In this document: positions 26,370 through 35,772 of the stretch, in pieces
Layout: each line of letters begins with the position of its first letter
Numbering within the stretch: the stretch's first letter is position 1
Assembly (NCBI GenBank): GCA_003577315.1
Contig: QEVK01000002.1
Location: 1 to 64,000, forward strand
Direction of reading: 5' to 3'
DNA: 64,000 nucleotides
DNA from: Hyphomicrobiales bacterium
GTDB lineage: Bacteria > Pseudomonadota > Alphaproteobacteria > Rhizobiales > Rhizobiaceae
The notes under the pieces: model-generated
The model's database searches: none
What the model saw: only the letters and a program-made list of their open reading frames with translations
What the model was told of the DNA's origin: nothing
Translations under genes and position numbers: made by a program

Positions 26370-26860
26370 ACGAGCTGCTTCTCGAAGAAGAAGTCGGCAT
26401 AGAGGTTGTCGTTGTAGCGCGCGATCTCGCGATAGCCGGCCTTGCGGTAGAGCGCCTGCGCCTCGCCGAGCGCCCGGTTGGTGTCGAGGCGCACGCGCTT
26501 CATGCCGAAACCGCGCGCCGCTTCCTCCAGCATATCGAGCAGCCGCCGCGCCAGACCCATTCCGCGCGCTTCGGGCGCGATCCACATGCGCTTGATCTCG
26601 CCCGTTTCGGTGTCGAGCGCCCTGAGCGCGCCGCAGCCGACCGCGCGCCCGTCGATCCGGGCGATCAGGAAGCAGCCCTTGCCCTCGTCCTTCGGCGCGT
26701 CGCGCGCATAGCCGCCGGCCCCGGGGTCGAAACCGCGCTCGAAGCGCGCGTCGAGCTCGCGGAAATAGGCTTCGACGCAGCGCACCGCGTCCTCGCTGTC
26801 GGCGGGCTCGCCTGCGATCTCGACCGGCGCTGCCGCCCTTTCTGTCTGCTTCGTCTCCAT
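26336..26860 (-). CDS. GNAT family N-acetyltransferase
   Basis: A 174-aa acetyltransferase. The acetyl-CoA site is MWIAPEARGMGLARRLLDMLEEAA, preceded by GALRALDTETGEIKRM and followed by VRLDTNRALGEAQALYRKAGY; this is close to MarR-associated or ribosomal-type GNATs without a marked substrate pocket. The substrate is unknown. It is convergent with era, overlapping 34 bases at the 3' end, and divergent from recO with 89 bases between starts. Confidence 0.85.
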   Translation of the reverse strand: METKQTERAAAPVEIAGEPADSEDAVRCVEAYFRELDARFERGFDPGAGGYARDAPKDEGKGCFLIARIDGRAVGCGALRALDTETGEIKRMWIAPEARGMGLARRLLDMLEEAARGFGMKRVRLDTNRALGEAQALYRKAGYREIARYNDNLYADFFFEKQLVQPGKSSPISR

Positions 26861-26949
26861 GGCCGGAGCCTGGCCTTATATCGGCTCCCTTTCAAGAGGC
26901 CGCCGCGCCCGCCTTGAATTCCTCCCCGCCTTGGTGAAAGGCTTCGGGA

Positions 26950-27702
26950 ATGGAATGGCGCGACGAGGGAATCATTCTCGGCACGAGGAAGCATGGCGAG
27001 ACCAGCGCCATCCTCGAGGTGATGACGCGCGCCCACGGTCGCCATCTCGGCCTCGTGCGCGGCGGCCGCTCGCGGCGCATGCAGCCGGTGCTGCAACCCG
27101 GAAACCGTGTCGATCTCGTCTGGCGCGCCCGCCTGGACGAGCATCTGGGCCTGTGGCAGGTCGAGGCGCTGGAGCTTCACGCCGCGCGCCTGTTCGACAG
27201 CGCCTGCGCCGTCTACGGCCTCCAGACCATCGCCGCGCATCTGCGGCTCCTGCCCGAGCGCGACCCGCATGCCGGCCTCTACGACACGCTTTGCCTGATG
27301 ATCGCCCATCTCGACGAGCCGTCCTCGGCGGGCGAGCTGATCGCGCGCTTCGAGCTTCTGGTGCTGGAGGAGCTCGGTTTCGGCCTCGACCTTGCGCGAT
27401 GCGCCGCGACGGGGAGCGCCGAAGACCTCGCCTTCGTGTCGCCGAAATCCGGCCGTGCGGTGAGCCGCGGGGCGGGCGCGCCCTGGGCGGACAGGATGCT
27501 GGCGCTGCCCGCCTTCCTGCGGCGCGGGGCCGGCGTCCGGCCCGACCTCGCCGCGATGGAGGATGCCTTCCGGCTGACCGGCTTCTTCCTTGCCCGTCAT
27601 GTCTACGAACCGCGCGGCCTCGATGCCCCCGAGGCGCGCGCCGGCCTCATCGCGGCGCTGCGGCGCCGGCTATCGCATCGTGAAGGAGAGGATGCCGCAT
27701 GA
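26950..27702 (+). CDS. recO: DNA repair protein RecO
   Basis: A 250-aa mediator that loads RecA on SSB-coated gaps in the RecFOR pathway. The N-terminal OB fold starts [24 protein letters not shown], followed by [14 protein letters not shown]. The C-terminal helical domain carries [21 protein letters not shown]. The zinc-binding cysteine set seen in some RecO proteins is reduced here, as usual in alphaproteobacteria. Its stop overlaps the next gene's ATG by four bases. Confidence 0.94.
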   Translation: MEWRDEGIILGTRKHGETSAILEVMTRAHGRHLGLVRGGRSRRMQPVLQPGNRVDLVWRARLDEHLGLWQVEALELHAARLFDSACAVYGLQTIAAHLRLLPERDPHAGLYDTLCLMIAHLDEPSSAGELIARFELLVLEELGFGLDLARCAATGSAEDLAFVSPKSGRAVSRGAGAPWADRMLALPAFLRRGAGVRPDLAAMEDAFRLTGFFLARHVYEPRGLDAPEARAGLIAALRRRLSHREGEDAA

Positions 27703-28214
27703 GTGAAATCGAGCTTTTCCCAGGCCATGTCTCGCGGCTTGGCCTGGGCAGCATCCCCCATGCCGACATCGCCGAATATTCCGGCCTCCAGCTCCTGCGC
27801 CGCGTGGTGGCGGGCGATTATCCCGCGCCCTCGATCGCGGCGCGGATGAACTTCGCCCTCGTCGAGGTGGAGGAGGGCAGGGCTGTGTTTCGCGGCCTGC
27901 CGGGCGAGCGGCATCTGAACCCGCTCGGCGGCGTGCATGGCGGCTGGGCGGCGACGGTGATGGATTCGGCGCTCGGCTGCTGCGTGCACACGCTGCTCGG
28001 CATCGGCGAGGCGTTCTCCACCGCCGAGATGAAGATCAACTACACGCGGCCGATCACGCCGCAGACCGGCATTGTCACCTGCGAGGGCAAGGTGGTGCAC
28101 AAGGGCCGCACGATGGCGGTGTCGGAGGCGCGGCTGGTCGACGGGCAGGGGCGTCTGCTCGCCTTCGGCACCGAGACCTGCGCCATATTCCCGATGTCGC
28201 GCCTGCAAAGGTGA
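27699..28214 (+). CDS. PaaI-type hotdog thioesterase
   Basis: A 171-aa protein of the hotdog fold. The core has [28 protein letters not shown], the usual 4HBT/PaaI active-site region with a conserved Gly-His-Gly (VHGGW), and [38 protein letters not shown]. It probably hydrolyses an acyl- or aryl-CoA thioester; the substrate cannot be read. It overlaps recO by four bases and so is coupled to it, an order without an obvious functional link. Confidence 0.85.
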   Translation: MSEIELFPGHVSRLGLGSIPHADIAEYSGLQLLRRVVAGDYPAPSIAARMNFALVEVEEGRAVFRGLPGERHLNPLGGVHGGWAATVMDSALGCCVHTLLGIGEAFSTAEMKINYTRPITPQTGIVTCEGKVVHKGRTMAVSEARLVDGQGRLLAFGTETCAIFPMSRLQR

Positions 28215-28279
28215 TCCGGCCTCGAAGCTGAGGCAATGCCGGGGGGCATGTCCGATCACGATAAAGAAAGCGGGCCGCA

Positions 28280-30961
28280 ATGGAACTGATCGTCATCATC
28301 GCCCTCGTCGTCGCGGCCGTGACCCTTCGCAGGCAGAACACGCGCCTCGCCGCGCTGGAGCGGGACGTGGCCGGCCTGCGCGCGCTGCTTTCGGGCGGCG
28401 AGCCCGTCGCCGCTGCCGTGGCGGACGAGCCCGCGGCCGAGGCCGCCGCTTCCCCGGTCGAAGACGTCGTCGCCGACGATGCCGAAGCCGATACTGCCGG
28501 GCCGTGGGCCGCGGCGGCGCGCACCGCCGGCGAGGAGGCGGAGGTGCAAGCCGTCGCCGCCCCGGCCGGGGCCCCCGCGCCGGCCCCGAAGCGCGACCTC
28601 GAAACCGCGCTCGGCACCCGCTGGGCGGTGTGGGTCGGCGGGCTGGCGCTGGCGCTCGGCGGCGTCTTCCTCGTGCGCTATTCCATCGAGGCCGGCATCT
28701 TCGGCCCGCGCGTGCGGCTGGCGGGGGCCGCACTTTTCGGCTTGGCTCTGGCCGCTGCCGGCGAGGTGGCGCGCCGGCGCGGGTTTCGCGCGCCTGCCGC
28801 CGGCGTCGCGGGCGCCTATGTGCCGGCGATCCTGACGGCCGCCGCCACCTTCACCCTGTTCTCGGCCGTCTATGCCGCCCACGGCATCTACGGCTTCATC
28901 GGGCCGGCCGCCGCCTTTACCCTGCTCGCGGCCATCGCGCTGGCGACGATGGCGCTTTCGCTGCTGCACGGCCAGGCGCTGGCCGGCCTCGGCCTCCTCG
29001 GCTCCTATGCCACGCCGGTCCTCGTTTCCTCGGAGGCGCCGGCCGTCTGGACGCTTTTCTCCTACCTCGCCCTGGTGCTGGCCGCCGCGGTCGCGGTCGC
29101 CTCCCTGCGGCGCTGGCGCTTCCTGTCCGGCGCGGCGTTCCTGGGCGCGGGCCTGTGGAGCCTCGCCTATCTCGGCACCTCCTTCGGGATGGACGCGGCC
29201 CCCGTGGCCGTGCTCAACGGCCTCGGCATCGCCGTGCTCGCCGGCCTGTGGCTGGCGCGGGCGGGCGAAGGCGAGCGCCGGCCGGACCCGGCTTCGCTCA
29301 TCGCCGCCTTCTTCCTGTTCGTGGTGACGACCTTCCTCGCCCGCGGCATCGGCGGTGTGCCGCTCGGCGGCGGATACTGGGCTGCGGGCCTGCTGGCGGC
29401 CGCCCTTGCCGCGGCGGCGTGGCGCGAGCGCGCCGCCCCGCTTCTCCATGCCGCCGGCCTCGCCATGCTGTTCGTCGCCGGCCACGCCATCCTCGGCGGG
29501 CGCATCGACATCGACGTGCTCTATGGCGACCTGCTTTTCGACGGCGTGTGGTTGCAGCCGGGCGGCGATCCGTTCCTGCCGTGGTCGCTGGCGCTGGGCG
29601 GCCTGCTCCTCGCCGCCGGCGTTGCCGTCGCGCGGCTGGTGGTGCCGGCCGAGCCGGGACGCGCCGCCGCCTGGGCGTTCTGGGCGGCAGCCGTGCCGCT
29701 GTGGGTGGTGGCGACGGCGTGGCTGTCGCTGGGCGACCTCAACGTCGACTGGCGCTTCGCCGCCGGCGGCCTCGCCATCGCCGCCATCCTTGCCGTCGCC
29801 GCGGAGCTGGTCGGCCGCGCGGAGATGCCAGCGCAGACGGGCGGCCGCGCCGTCTCCTGCCTGGTCGCCGGCGCGGCCGCCGCGCTCTGCTATGCGCTCC
29901 TCGCCGGCTTCGGCCCGGTGCTCACCACCGTGCTCACCGGCCTTGCCGCCGCGCTTCCCGCCGCCGCCACGCGCCTGCGCGCCTGGCCGGCGCTGGGCTG
30001 GGCCTCGGCCGGCTTCGCCGCCGTCGTGCTGGCGCGCATCGGCGTCGACCCGACCGTCGCCGGGCGGGATTTCCTTTCCGCCACCCCGGTGCTCAACGCG
30101 CTGACGCCCGGCTATCTCGTGCCGGCGGCGGCCGCGGCCTACGCGGCATGGCAGCTTGCGCGCACCACCGGCGGCCGGCCACGCCTGGCCATGGAGGCGT
30201 TTTCGGCGCTGTTCGCGCTCGTGGGGGCGGCGATGCTGGTGCGCCACGCCATGAATGGCGGGGTGATCGACGCCGGCGAGCCGTCGCTGGCCGAGCAGTC
30301 GATCTACAGCCTGATCATGATCGGCGGCGGCGCGATCCTGCTCGCGCTCGACCGCCGCGCGCCGAGCCCGGTGTTCCGCAACGGCTCCATCGTGCTCGGG
30401 GTGCTTTCGCTGCTGGCCGTCGTCCCGGCGCATCTGGGCCGGATGAACCCGCTCTTCACCAACGAGCCGACCGGGACGATCCCGGTCTTCAACCTGCTGC
30501 TTCTGGCCTATCTCCTGCCGGCCGTCGCCATGGCGGCGCTGGCCTGGCGCGCGCACGGCCGGCGGCCCCGCTGGTATGTCGCGGGCCTTGCCTGCGGCGC
30601 GGTCGCGCTTGCGTTTGCCTGGGTCAGCCTGTCGATCCGCCGCCTGTTCCACGGCGAGTTCATCGGCGCGTGGAAGGGCATAGGCGCGGTCGAGACATAC
30701 ACCTATTCGGCCGCGTGGCTGGTCCTCGGCGTCGCGGTGCTGGTCGCGGGCCTGCGCTTCGGCTCGCGCGGGCTGCGGCTCGGCTCTGCCGCGCTGGTCG
30801 TGCTCGCCGTCGCCAAGGTGTTCCTCTACGACATGCGCGAGCTCGAAGGCGTGCTGCGGGCGCTGTCCTTCATGGGGCTGGGCGCGGTGCTGATCGGCAT
30901 CGGCATGTTCTACCAGCGCATGCTGCCGGCCAGCCGCGCCGACGCGGCCGGGCAGGCGTGA
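28280..30961 (+). CDS. DUF2339 multi-spanning membrane protein
   Basis: An 893-aa membrane protein of unknown function. It has an N-terminal helix (MELIVIIALVVAAVTL), a short coiled-coil, an Ala/Glu-rich linker to about residue 105, then LETALGTRWAVWVGGLALALGGVFLVRYSIEAG, the DUF2339 hallmark. After that come about two dozen hydrophobic segments to the end. Proteins of this family are found in envelope contexts but have no assigned activity. It stands 65 bases after the thioesterase gene and its stop lies three bases from that of the convergent MFS gene. Confidence 0.85.
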   Translation: MELIVIIALVVAAVTLRRQNTRLAALERDVAGLRALLSGGEPVAAAVADEPAAEAAASPVEDVVADDAEADTAGPWAAAARTAGEEAEVQAVAAPAGAPAPAPKRDLETALGTRWAVWVGGLALALGGVFLVRYSIEAGIFGPRVRLAGAALFGLALAAAGEVARRRGFRAPAAGVAGAYVPAILTAAATFTLFSAVYAAHGIYGFIGPAAAFTLLAAIALATMALSLLHGQALAGLGLLGSYATPVLVSSEAPAVWTLFSYLALVLAAAVAVASLRRWRFLSGAAFLGAGLWSLAYLGTSFGMDAAPVAVLNGLGIAVLAGLWLARAGEGERRPDPASLIAAFFLFVVTTFLARGIGGVPLGGGYWAAGLLAAALAAAAWRERAAPLLHAAGLAMLFVAGHAILGGRIDIDVLYGDLLFDGVWLQPGGDPFLPWSLALGGLLLAAGVAVARLVVPAEPGRAAAWAFWAAAVPLWVVATAWLSLGDLNVDWRFAAGGLAIAAILAVAAELVGRAEMPAQTGGRAVSCLVAGAAAALCYALLAGFGPVLTTVLTGLAAALPAAATRLRAWPALGWASAGFAAVVLARIGVDPTVAGRDFLSATPVLNALTPGYLVPAAAAAYAAWQLARTTGGRPRLAMEAFSALFALVGAAMLVRHAMNGGVIDAGEPSLAEQSIYSLIMIGGGAILLALDRRAPSPVFRNGSIVLGVLSLLAVVPAHLGRMNPLFTNEPTGTIPVFNLLLLAYLLPAVAMAALAWRAHGRRPRWYVAGLACGAVALAFAWVSLSIRRLFHGEFIGAWKGIGAVETYTYSAAWLVLGVAVLVAGLRFGSRGLRLGSAALVVLAVAKVFLYDMRELEGVLRALSFMGLGAVLIGIGMFYQRMLPASRADAAGQA

Positions 30962-30964
30962 GCC

Positions 30965-32203
30965 TCACTCGGCCGGTTGCAGCGCCGGCCGCTCGACCGG
31001 CCGCTCCTCGATCGGCCAGTGGACGACGGCCGCGAACACGCCGAGCGCCACGCCCAGCCACCACACCGGATCGTAGGTGCCGAAGGTGTCGTAGAGGTAG
31101 CCGCCCAGCCACACGCCCAGGAACGAGCCGATCTGGTGCGAGAAGAACACGACGCCGCCCAGCATGCCCAGATGCGCGGTGCCGAACATGATGGCGACCA
31201 GCGCGTTGGTCGGCGGCACGGTCGACAGCCACAGAAGCCCCATGACGACGGCGAAGACGACGACCGTTTCCGGCGTCTGCGGCAGAAGCAGGAAGGTCGC
31301 CACCAGCACCGAGCGGGCCAGATAGATGTAGGCGAGGAAATACGGCTTGGAGTAGCGCTGGCCGATGGCGCCCGAGGCCAGCGAGCCGATGATGTTGAAG
31401 AAGCCGATCAGCGCCAGCGCGATCACCGCGTAGCGCGCCTCGATGCCGATGTCCGAGATGTAGGCCGGGAAATGCGCGGTGATGAAGGCGACCTGGAAGC
31501 CGCAGACGAAGAAGCCGGCGACGAGCAGCAGATAGGAGCGGTGGCCCAGCGCCTCGCGCAGCGCCTCCGCCGCGGTCTGGCGATAGGCGGCTTGCACCGC
31601 GCTGCCCGAGGACGAGTTGCCCCGCAGCGGCACCGCCAGCACCGGGATGACGAGCATCATCACGCTCATGACCACCAGCGCGTCGTACCAGCCATAGGCC
31701 GAGATCAGCCCCTGGCTCAGCGGCGCGAACAGGAACATGCCGGCCGAGCCCGCCGCCGTGCCGAGGCCGAAGACGAAGCTGCGCCGCTCCGGCGGCACGT
31801 TGCGGGCAAAGGCGGCGAGCACGATGCCGAACGAGCCCGAGGCCACGCCGAGGCCGACCAGCAGGCCGCCGCCGACATGCAGCAGCGCCGGCGAATCGGC
31901 CGCCGCCATCAGCACCAGGCCCACCGCGTACATGGCGCCGGACAGCGCCAGCACCCGCCACGTGCCGTATTTGTCGGCGAGCGCGCCGAAGACCGGCGTG
32001 CCGAAGCCCCAGGCGAGGTTCTGGATCGCCATCGCCAGGCCGAAGGTGGTGCGGTCCCAGCCCTTGTCGGCCAGCATGGGAAGCTGGAAGAAACCCATCG
32101 CCGAGCGCGGGCCGAAGGTGAGCAGCGCGATGGCGCAGCCGCAGACGATGATGAGCCACGGCAGCCGCGAGGCGGCGGGCTGGGAGGCAAAGGACGTAGG
32201 CAT
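30965..32203 (-). CDS. MFS transporter
   Basis: A 412-aa major facilitator with twelve predicted membrane segments. The loop after helix 2 reads FGALADKYGTWRVL, the standard MFS A-motif, and the second half has the matching ASGAIGQRYSKPYF. The family of closest feel is the oxalate/formate or monocarboxylate-type group, but the substrate is not predictable. The ATG at 32203 is chosen; a GTG at 32233 would extend the N-terminus by ten residues. A large dyad lies upstream (32265-32289) and could be its operator. Confidence 0.85.
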   Translation of the reverse strand: MPTSFASQPAASRLPWLIIVCGCAIALLTFGPRSAMGFFQLPMLADKGWDRTTFGLAMAIQNLAWGFGTPVFGALADKYGTWRVLALSGAMYAVGLVLMAAADSPALLHVGGGLLVGLGVASGSFGIVLAAFARNVPPERRSFVFGLGTAAGSAGMFLFAPLSQGLISAYGWYDALVVMSVMMLVIPVLAVPLRGNSSSGSAVQAAYRQTAAEALREALGHRSYLLLVAGFFVCGFQVAFITAHFPAYISDIGIEARYAVIALALIGFFNIIGSLASGAIGQRYSKPYFLAYIYLARSVLVATFLLLPQTPETVVVFAVVMGLLWLSTVPPTNALVAIMFGTAHLGMLGGVVFFSHQIGSFLGVWLGGYLYDTFGTYDPVWWLGVALGVFAAVVHWPIEERPVERPALQPAE

Positions 32204-32264
32204 GCGCTGGTTTCCAGAGAAAGGGAGCGGCACGCTAGTCGAGTTTTGCGTTGCTGGGAAATGA

Positions 32265-32289
32265 ATTGAACGTATGAACCGTTCAATTC
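32265..32289. promoter_or_regulatory. TetR-like dyad upstream of the MFS gene
   Basis: AATTGAACG and CGTTCAATT form a perfect 9-bp dyad with a 7-base spacer, about 62 bases before the MFS start, in an AT-rich gap. Size and spacing fit a TetR-family operator. No tetR gene is adjacent. It is less likely to be the terminator of the LysM gene because no T-run follows. Confidence 0.5.
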
Positions 32290-32311
32290 CGTTGAAGCGG
32301 GAACGGCTTTC

Positions 32312-32740
32312 TCACCGGACCGGCGGGAAATGCCCCGGACGCGGCGGCAGGTGCCCCGGCGGCTCCTCCATGCCGGGGATGTCGAAGCGCGGAAAGACCG
32401 GCGGCTTCGGCGGCGCGATCACCGTGGTCGACGGCGAGATGCCGGTGGCGGGCGGCACCAGCGGCGGCATCGCCTCGATCGACCGGCGGCCGACCGGCAG
32501 TTGCGGCGAGGGCAGCGCCGGGCGCGGCACGACGACGAAGGTGCCCGGCCGCAGCGTTCCGGCGTCGAGGCCCGGATTGACGCCGCGCAGCGTCTCGACG
32601 CTGATGCCGCAGGCCCGCGCGATCGACTCCAGCGTGTCGCCGTGGCTGACGCCGAGCCGCTGCGGGCAGGCCGCCTGCGCGGCTCCGGCCGCGAGCCAGA
32701 TCGCGGCGGCGAGCGGCAGCGCGGCGCGGGCCATGGTCAT
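32312..32740 (-). CDS. Secreted LysM-domain protein
   Basis: A 142-aa exported protein. The signal peptide (MTMARAALPLAAAIWLAAGAAQA) is followed by a single LysM domain (LGVSHGDTLESIARACGISVETLRGVNPGLDAGTLRPGTFVVVP) that should bind peptidoglycan. The C-terminal half is proline-rich (PPLVPPATG, PPKPPVFPRF, PPGHLPPRPGHFPP) and probably extended. The ATG at 32740 overlaps the stop of the upstream HD-domain gene (ATGA). Confidence 0.82.
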   Translation of the reverse strand: MTMARAALPLAAAIWLAAGAAQAACPQRLGVSHGDTLESIARACGISVETLRGVNPGLDAGTLRPGTFVVVPRPALPSPQLPVGRRSIEAMPPLVPPATGISPSTTVIAPPKPPVFPRFDIPGMEEPPGHLPPRPGHFPPVR

Positions 32741-33381
32741 GACGCCTCGCGGATGCGCGGCCGGCCGCGCAGCGCCTCGAGCGTGGAAAAGCGCGACAGG
32801 AACGCCGTCTGCGCCGCCCGCGTCGGCAGCGGCTCGAGCGCGAACCTGTCGCCGGTGATGCCGCGCGGCCGGCCGAAGAACTTCTGCGCCTCGGCCTCCG
32901 AGAAGCCGGCGAGCCGCGTCGCCTCGAACCACGCCGCCACCCGGTCGGCGCGCTTGATCGCCCTGGTCAGGCCGGCGGGCAGGTCGGCCGGCAGCGAGAA
33001 GCGCAGGTGGATAGCGTGCTGCAACCGCTTCTCCACCAGCTTGTAGCCGCCGCCCACCACCGCCTTGAACGGCGAGATCATGTCGCCGATGACATATTCG
33101 GGCGCGTCGTGCAGCAGCGCGGCGAGCCGCTCGTCGGGGCTGGCCTGCGGCCGGGCGGCGCAGAAGGCCGCCTCCACCACCAGCGAATGCTGCGCCACCG
33201 AGAAGGCGTGGTCGCCCTCGGTCTGGCCGTTCCAGCGCGCGACGCGGGCAAGCCCGTGGGCGATGTCCTCGATCTCGACGTCGAGCGGCGAGGGGTCGAG
33301 CAGGTCGAGCCGGCGGCCCGACAGCATGCGCTGCCAGGCGCGGGCCGCAGGGGTCGGGTCCGGGGTGTCGGCGGCCATCAC
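32737..33381 (-). CDS. YfbR-like HD-domain phosphohydrolase
   Basis: A 214-aa HD hydrolase. The metal-binding residues are in HAFSVAQHSLVVEAAF, LLHDAPEYVIGDMISPFK and a late D in IKRADRVAAWFEA. This pattern is that of YfbR-type 5'-deoxynucleotidases and related HD phosphohydrolases, which dephosphorylate dNMPs. It lies in a run of three minus-strand genes coupled by four-base overlaps (YgfZ-like, this gene, LysM). The exact nucleotide is inferred. Confidence 0.82.
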   Translation of the reverse strand: MMAADTPDPTPAARAWQRMLSGRRLDLLDPSPLDVEIEDIAHGLARVARWNGQTEGDHAFSVAQHSLVVEAAFCAARPQASPDERLAALLHDAPEYVIGDMISPFKAVVGGGYKLVEKRLQHAIHLRFSLPADLPAGLTRAIKRADRVAAWFEATRLAGFSEAEAQKFFGRPRGITGDRFALEPLPTRAAQTAFLSRFSTLEALRGRPRIREAS

Positions 33382-34241
33382 GCTTCGTCCGCGCCGGCCG
33401 CCTGCGGCAGCGTGTATCTGGCCCAGGCGGGAATGGACAGCGAAAGCGCCACGCCGCCCGCCGTGATCGGCTGGCCGGCGTCGAGCGCGTCCTTCACCCT
33501 GTCGACGCGCACGATGGCGAGCCCCTTTCGCCCCGCCACGCCGCCCAGCGCGCCGATGGGGCGCTCGCCCGCCAGCACCGCCGCTCCCGCCTCCGGCAGG
33601 TCGGCCTCGGCGGTTGCGATCATCACGCGCCGGCGCGCCGTGCCGCGATGCTGCATGCGCGACACCACCTCCTGCCCGATATAGCAGCCCTTGTGGAAGC
33701 CGACGCCGCCGTTCTCGTCCATCAGCACGTCATGGGGGAAGGCGTCGCCGGCCGCGAAGTCGGCCCCGCTTTCGGCGACGCCGTGGGCGATGCGCAGCCG
33801 CGCGAAGTCTTCCGGGGAAGCGTCCGTCGCGACCGCCTCGCCGTAGCGGCGCAGGACGCCGGCCTCCTCGGGGAACCTGCGGTCTGCGAGCCATCCTGAA
33901 TCGGTTTGTGAGGAAGCGGAATCGTCGTCCCAGCGCGCGAAGACAAGGATTTGATCGGAAACGGAAATCTCCGCCCTGGCCCGCAGCCGGTAGAGCATGA
34001 GGCGGCGCACGAAGTCGCCGGCCTGCTCCGCCCGGCAGTCGAGCAGGAAGCCGTGCCCGCCCCGGCGCGAGACGAGGAAATCGAACAGGATCTTGCCTTG
34101 CGGCGAAAGCAGCGCGCCCGGTCGCGCCTCGCCGGCGCGCAAGCCGTCGAGATCGACGGTGAGGATGTTCTGGAGGAAATGTCCGGCGTCCGCCCCGTCG
34201 ATCAGGATCGCTGTGCGGTCGCCAAGCTGTGCTGTCGGCAT
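33378..34241 (-). CDS. ygfZ: YgfZ/GcvT-like folate-binding protein
   Basis: A 287-aa protein of the YgfZ family, which supports iron-sulfur cluster assembly or repair using tetrahydrofolate. It has the N-terminal GDRTAILIDGADAGHFLQNILTVDL block and the family signature KGCYIGQEVVSRMQHRGTARRR with the conserved Cys. The ATG at 34241 (MPTAQLGDR) is chosen because it matches family starts; an in-frame ATG at 34265 is possible. It is the first gene of the YgfZ-HD-LysM unit and divergent from dihydroorotase. Confidence 0.88.
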   Translation of the reverse strand: MPTAQLGDRTAILIDGADAGHFLQNILTVDLDGLRAGEARPGALLSPQGKILFDFLVSRRGGHGFLLDCRAEQAGDFVRRLMLYRLRARAEISVSDQILVFARWDDDSASSQTDSGWLADRRFPEEAGVLRRYGEAVATDASPEDFARLRIAHGVAESGADFAAGDAFPHDVLMDENGGVGFHKGCYIGQEVVSRMQHRGTARRRVMIATAEADLPEAGAAVLAGERPIGALGGVAGRKGLAIVRVDRVKDALDAGQPITAGGVALSLSIPAWARYTLPQAAGADEA

Positions 34242-34330
34242 GGGAGGCTCGGTCCGAACTTGCATTTGACGTGGCCATTACGTAAGCCCCGCGGCAGGCG
34301 TGGGCAAGAGAAACGGCGACGCGCGAGGAT

Positions 34331-35671
34331 ATGGCTCCCATGACACGCAGCTTCGATCTGATCCTCAAGGGCGGCACGGTGGTCAACCACGACGGCGAGG
34401 GGCGGCGCGACATCGGCGTCGTCGCCGGCCGCGTCGCAGCCCTCGGCGACCTGTCGCGCGCCGACGCCGGCGAGACCGTGGATTGCACCGGCCTGCACAT
34501 CCTGCCCGGCGTGGTCGACAGCCAGGTCCATTTCCGCGAGCCCGGCATGGAGCACAAGGAAGACCTCGAGACCGGCTCGCGCGCGGCCGTGCTCGGCGGG
34601 GTCACCGCCGTGTTCGAGATGCCCAACACCAACCCGCTCACCACCGGGGAGGCGGCGCTCGCCGACAAGGTCGCCCGCGCCACCGGCCGCATGCACTGCG
34701 ACTTCGCCTTCTGGGTCGGCGGCACGCGCGAGAACGCGGCCGACGCCGGCGAGCTGGAGCGCCTGCCGGGCGCGGCCGGCATCAAGGTGTTCATGGGCTC
34801 GTCCACCGGCGCGCTGCTGGTCGAGGACGACGAGGGCGTCTACGAGATCCTGCGCCACACCCGCCGGCGCGCCGCCTTCCACTCCGAGGACGAGTATCGC
34901 CTGCGCGAGCGGCTTTCCGAGCGGATCGAGGGCGACCCGTCCTCGCATCCGGTCTGGCGCGACGAGGCGGCGGCGATCCGCTGCACCGACCGGCTGGTGC
35001 GCATCGCCCGCATGGCGCGCGCGCGCATCCATGTGCTGCACATCTCCACCGCCGAGGAGATCGAGCTTCTGGAGCACCACAAGGACGTCGCCACCTGCGA
35101 GGCGACGCCGCACCACCTGACGCTGTCGGCCGACGACTACGCCAGCCTCGGCACGCTGATCCAGATGAACCCGCCGGTCCGCGCCGCCCGCCACCGCGAC
35201 GGCGTCTGGCGCGGCGTCGCCCAGGGCGTGATCGACGTGCTGGGCTCCGACCACGCGCCGCACACGCTTCAGGAGAAGGCGAAACCCTATCCGGCCTCGC
35301 CCTCGGGCATGCCGGGCGTGCAGACGCTGGTGCCGATCATGCTCGACCACGTCAATGCCGGGCGGCTTTCGCTCGCCCGCTTCGTCGACCTTTCCAGCCA
35401 CGGTCCCAACCGCGTCTTCGGCATGGCGCGCAAGGGCCGCATCGCCGCCGGCTACGACGCCGACTTCACGGTGGTGGACATGAAGCGCCGCGAGACCATC
35501 ACCAACGCGCAGGCAGGCTCGCGCGCCGGCTGGACGCCCTATGACGGCCGGGAGGTGACGGGCTGGCCGGTCGGCACCATCGTGCGCGGCATGCGCGTGA
35601 TGTGGGAAGGCGAGATCGCGACGCCGGGACAGGGCAGGCCGGTGGAGTTTTCCGAGGCGCTGCCCGTGTGA
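34331..35671 (+). CDS. pyrC: Dihydroorotase
   Basis: A 446-aa amidohydrolase that reversibly cyclises carbamoyl aspartate to dihydroorotate. Zinc ligands are in VDSQVHFREPGMEHKEDLETG; the lysine region is AGIKVFMGSSTGALL; a third site holds FHSEDEYRL. LGSDHAPHTLQEKAKPYPASPSGMPGVQT is the usual late block. The close relative allantoinase is an alternative, but the HFREPG form and the length favour dihydroorotase. ATG at 34331 has GAGG very close; the ATG at 34340 is an alternative. The heptamer array begins four bases after its stop. Confidence 0.88.
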   Translation: MAPMTRSFDLILKGGTVVNHDGEGRRDIGVVAGRVAALGDLSRADAGETVDCTGLHILPGVVDSQVHFREPGMEHKEDLETGSRAAVLGGVTAVFEMPNTNPLTTGEAALADKVARATGRMHCDFAFWVGGTRENAADAGELERLPGAAGIKVFMGSSTGALLVEDDEGVYEILRHTRRRAAFHSEDEYRLRERLSERIEGDPSSHPVWRDEAAAIRCTDRLVRIARMARARIHVLHISTAEEIELLEHHKDVATCEATPHHLTLSADDYASLGTLIQMNPPVRAARHRDGVWRGVAQGVIDVLGSDHAPHTLQEKAKPYPASPSGMPGVQTLVPIMLDHVNAGRLSLARFVDLSSHGPNRVFGMARKGRIAAGYDADFTVVDMKRRETITNAQAGSRAGWTPYDGREVTGWPVGTIVRGMRVMWEGEIATPGQGRPVEFSEALPV

Positions 35672-35674
35672 AAC

Positions 35675-35765
35675 GAGCGAATAGCGAATAGGGAGTAGCG
35701 AATAGGGATTCAGGAAGTACCCGTTTTCTATTCGCTATTCGCTATTCGCTATTCGCTATTCGCTC
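35675..35765. repeat. Inverted array of CGAATAG/CTATTCG heptamers
   Basis: The left arm holds four heptamers (CGAATAG twice, the variant GGAGTAG, CGAATAG again; 35678-35705). The right arm at 35728-35762 has five perfect tandem CTATTCG units. With GAG/CTC at the outer ends, a stem of about 30 bp can form around a loop of about 22 bases. It fills the gap between the convergent dihydroorotase gene and the hypothetical gene ending at 35773, so it could serve as a bidirectional terminator, or be a mobile palindromic repeat. Confidence 0.85.
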
Positions 35766-35772
35766 TCTTCCC

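Noticed and set aside
35728-35762. CRISPR-like short tandem repeats.
   Set aside because: The units are 7 bases with no spacers and no cas genes are nearby.
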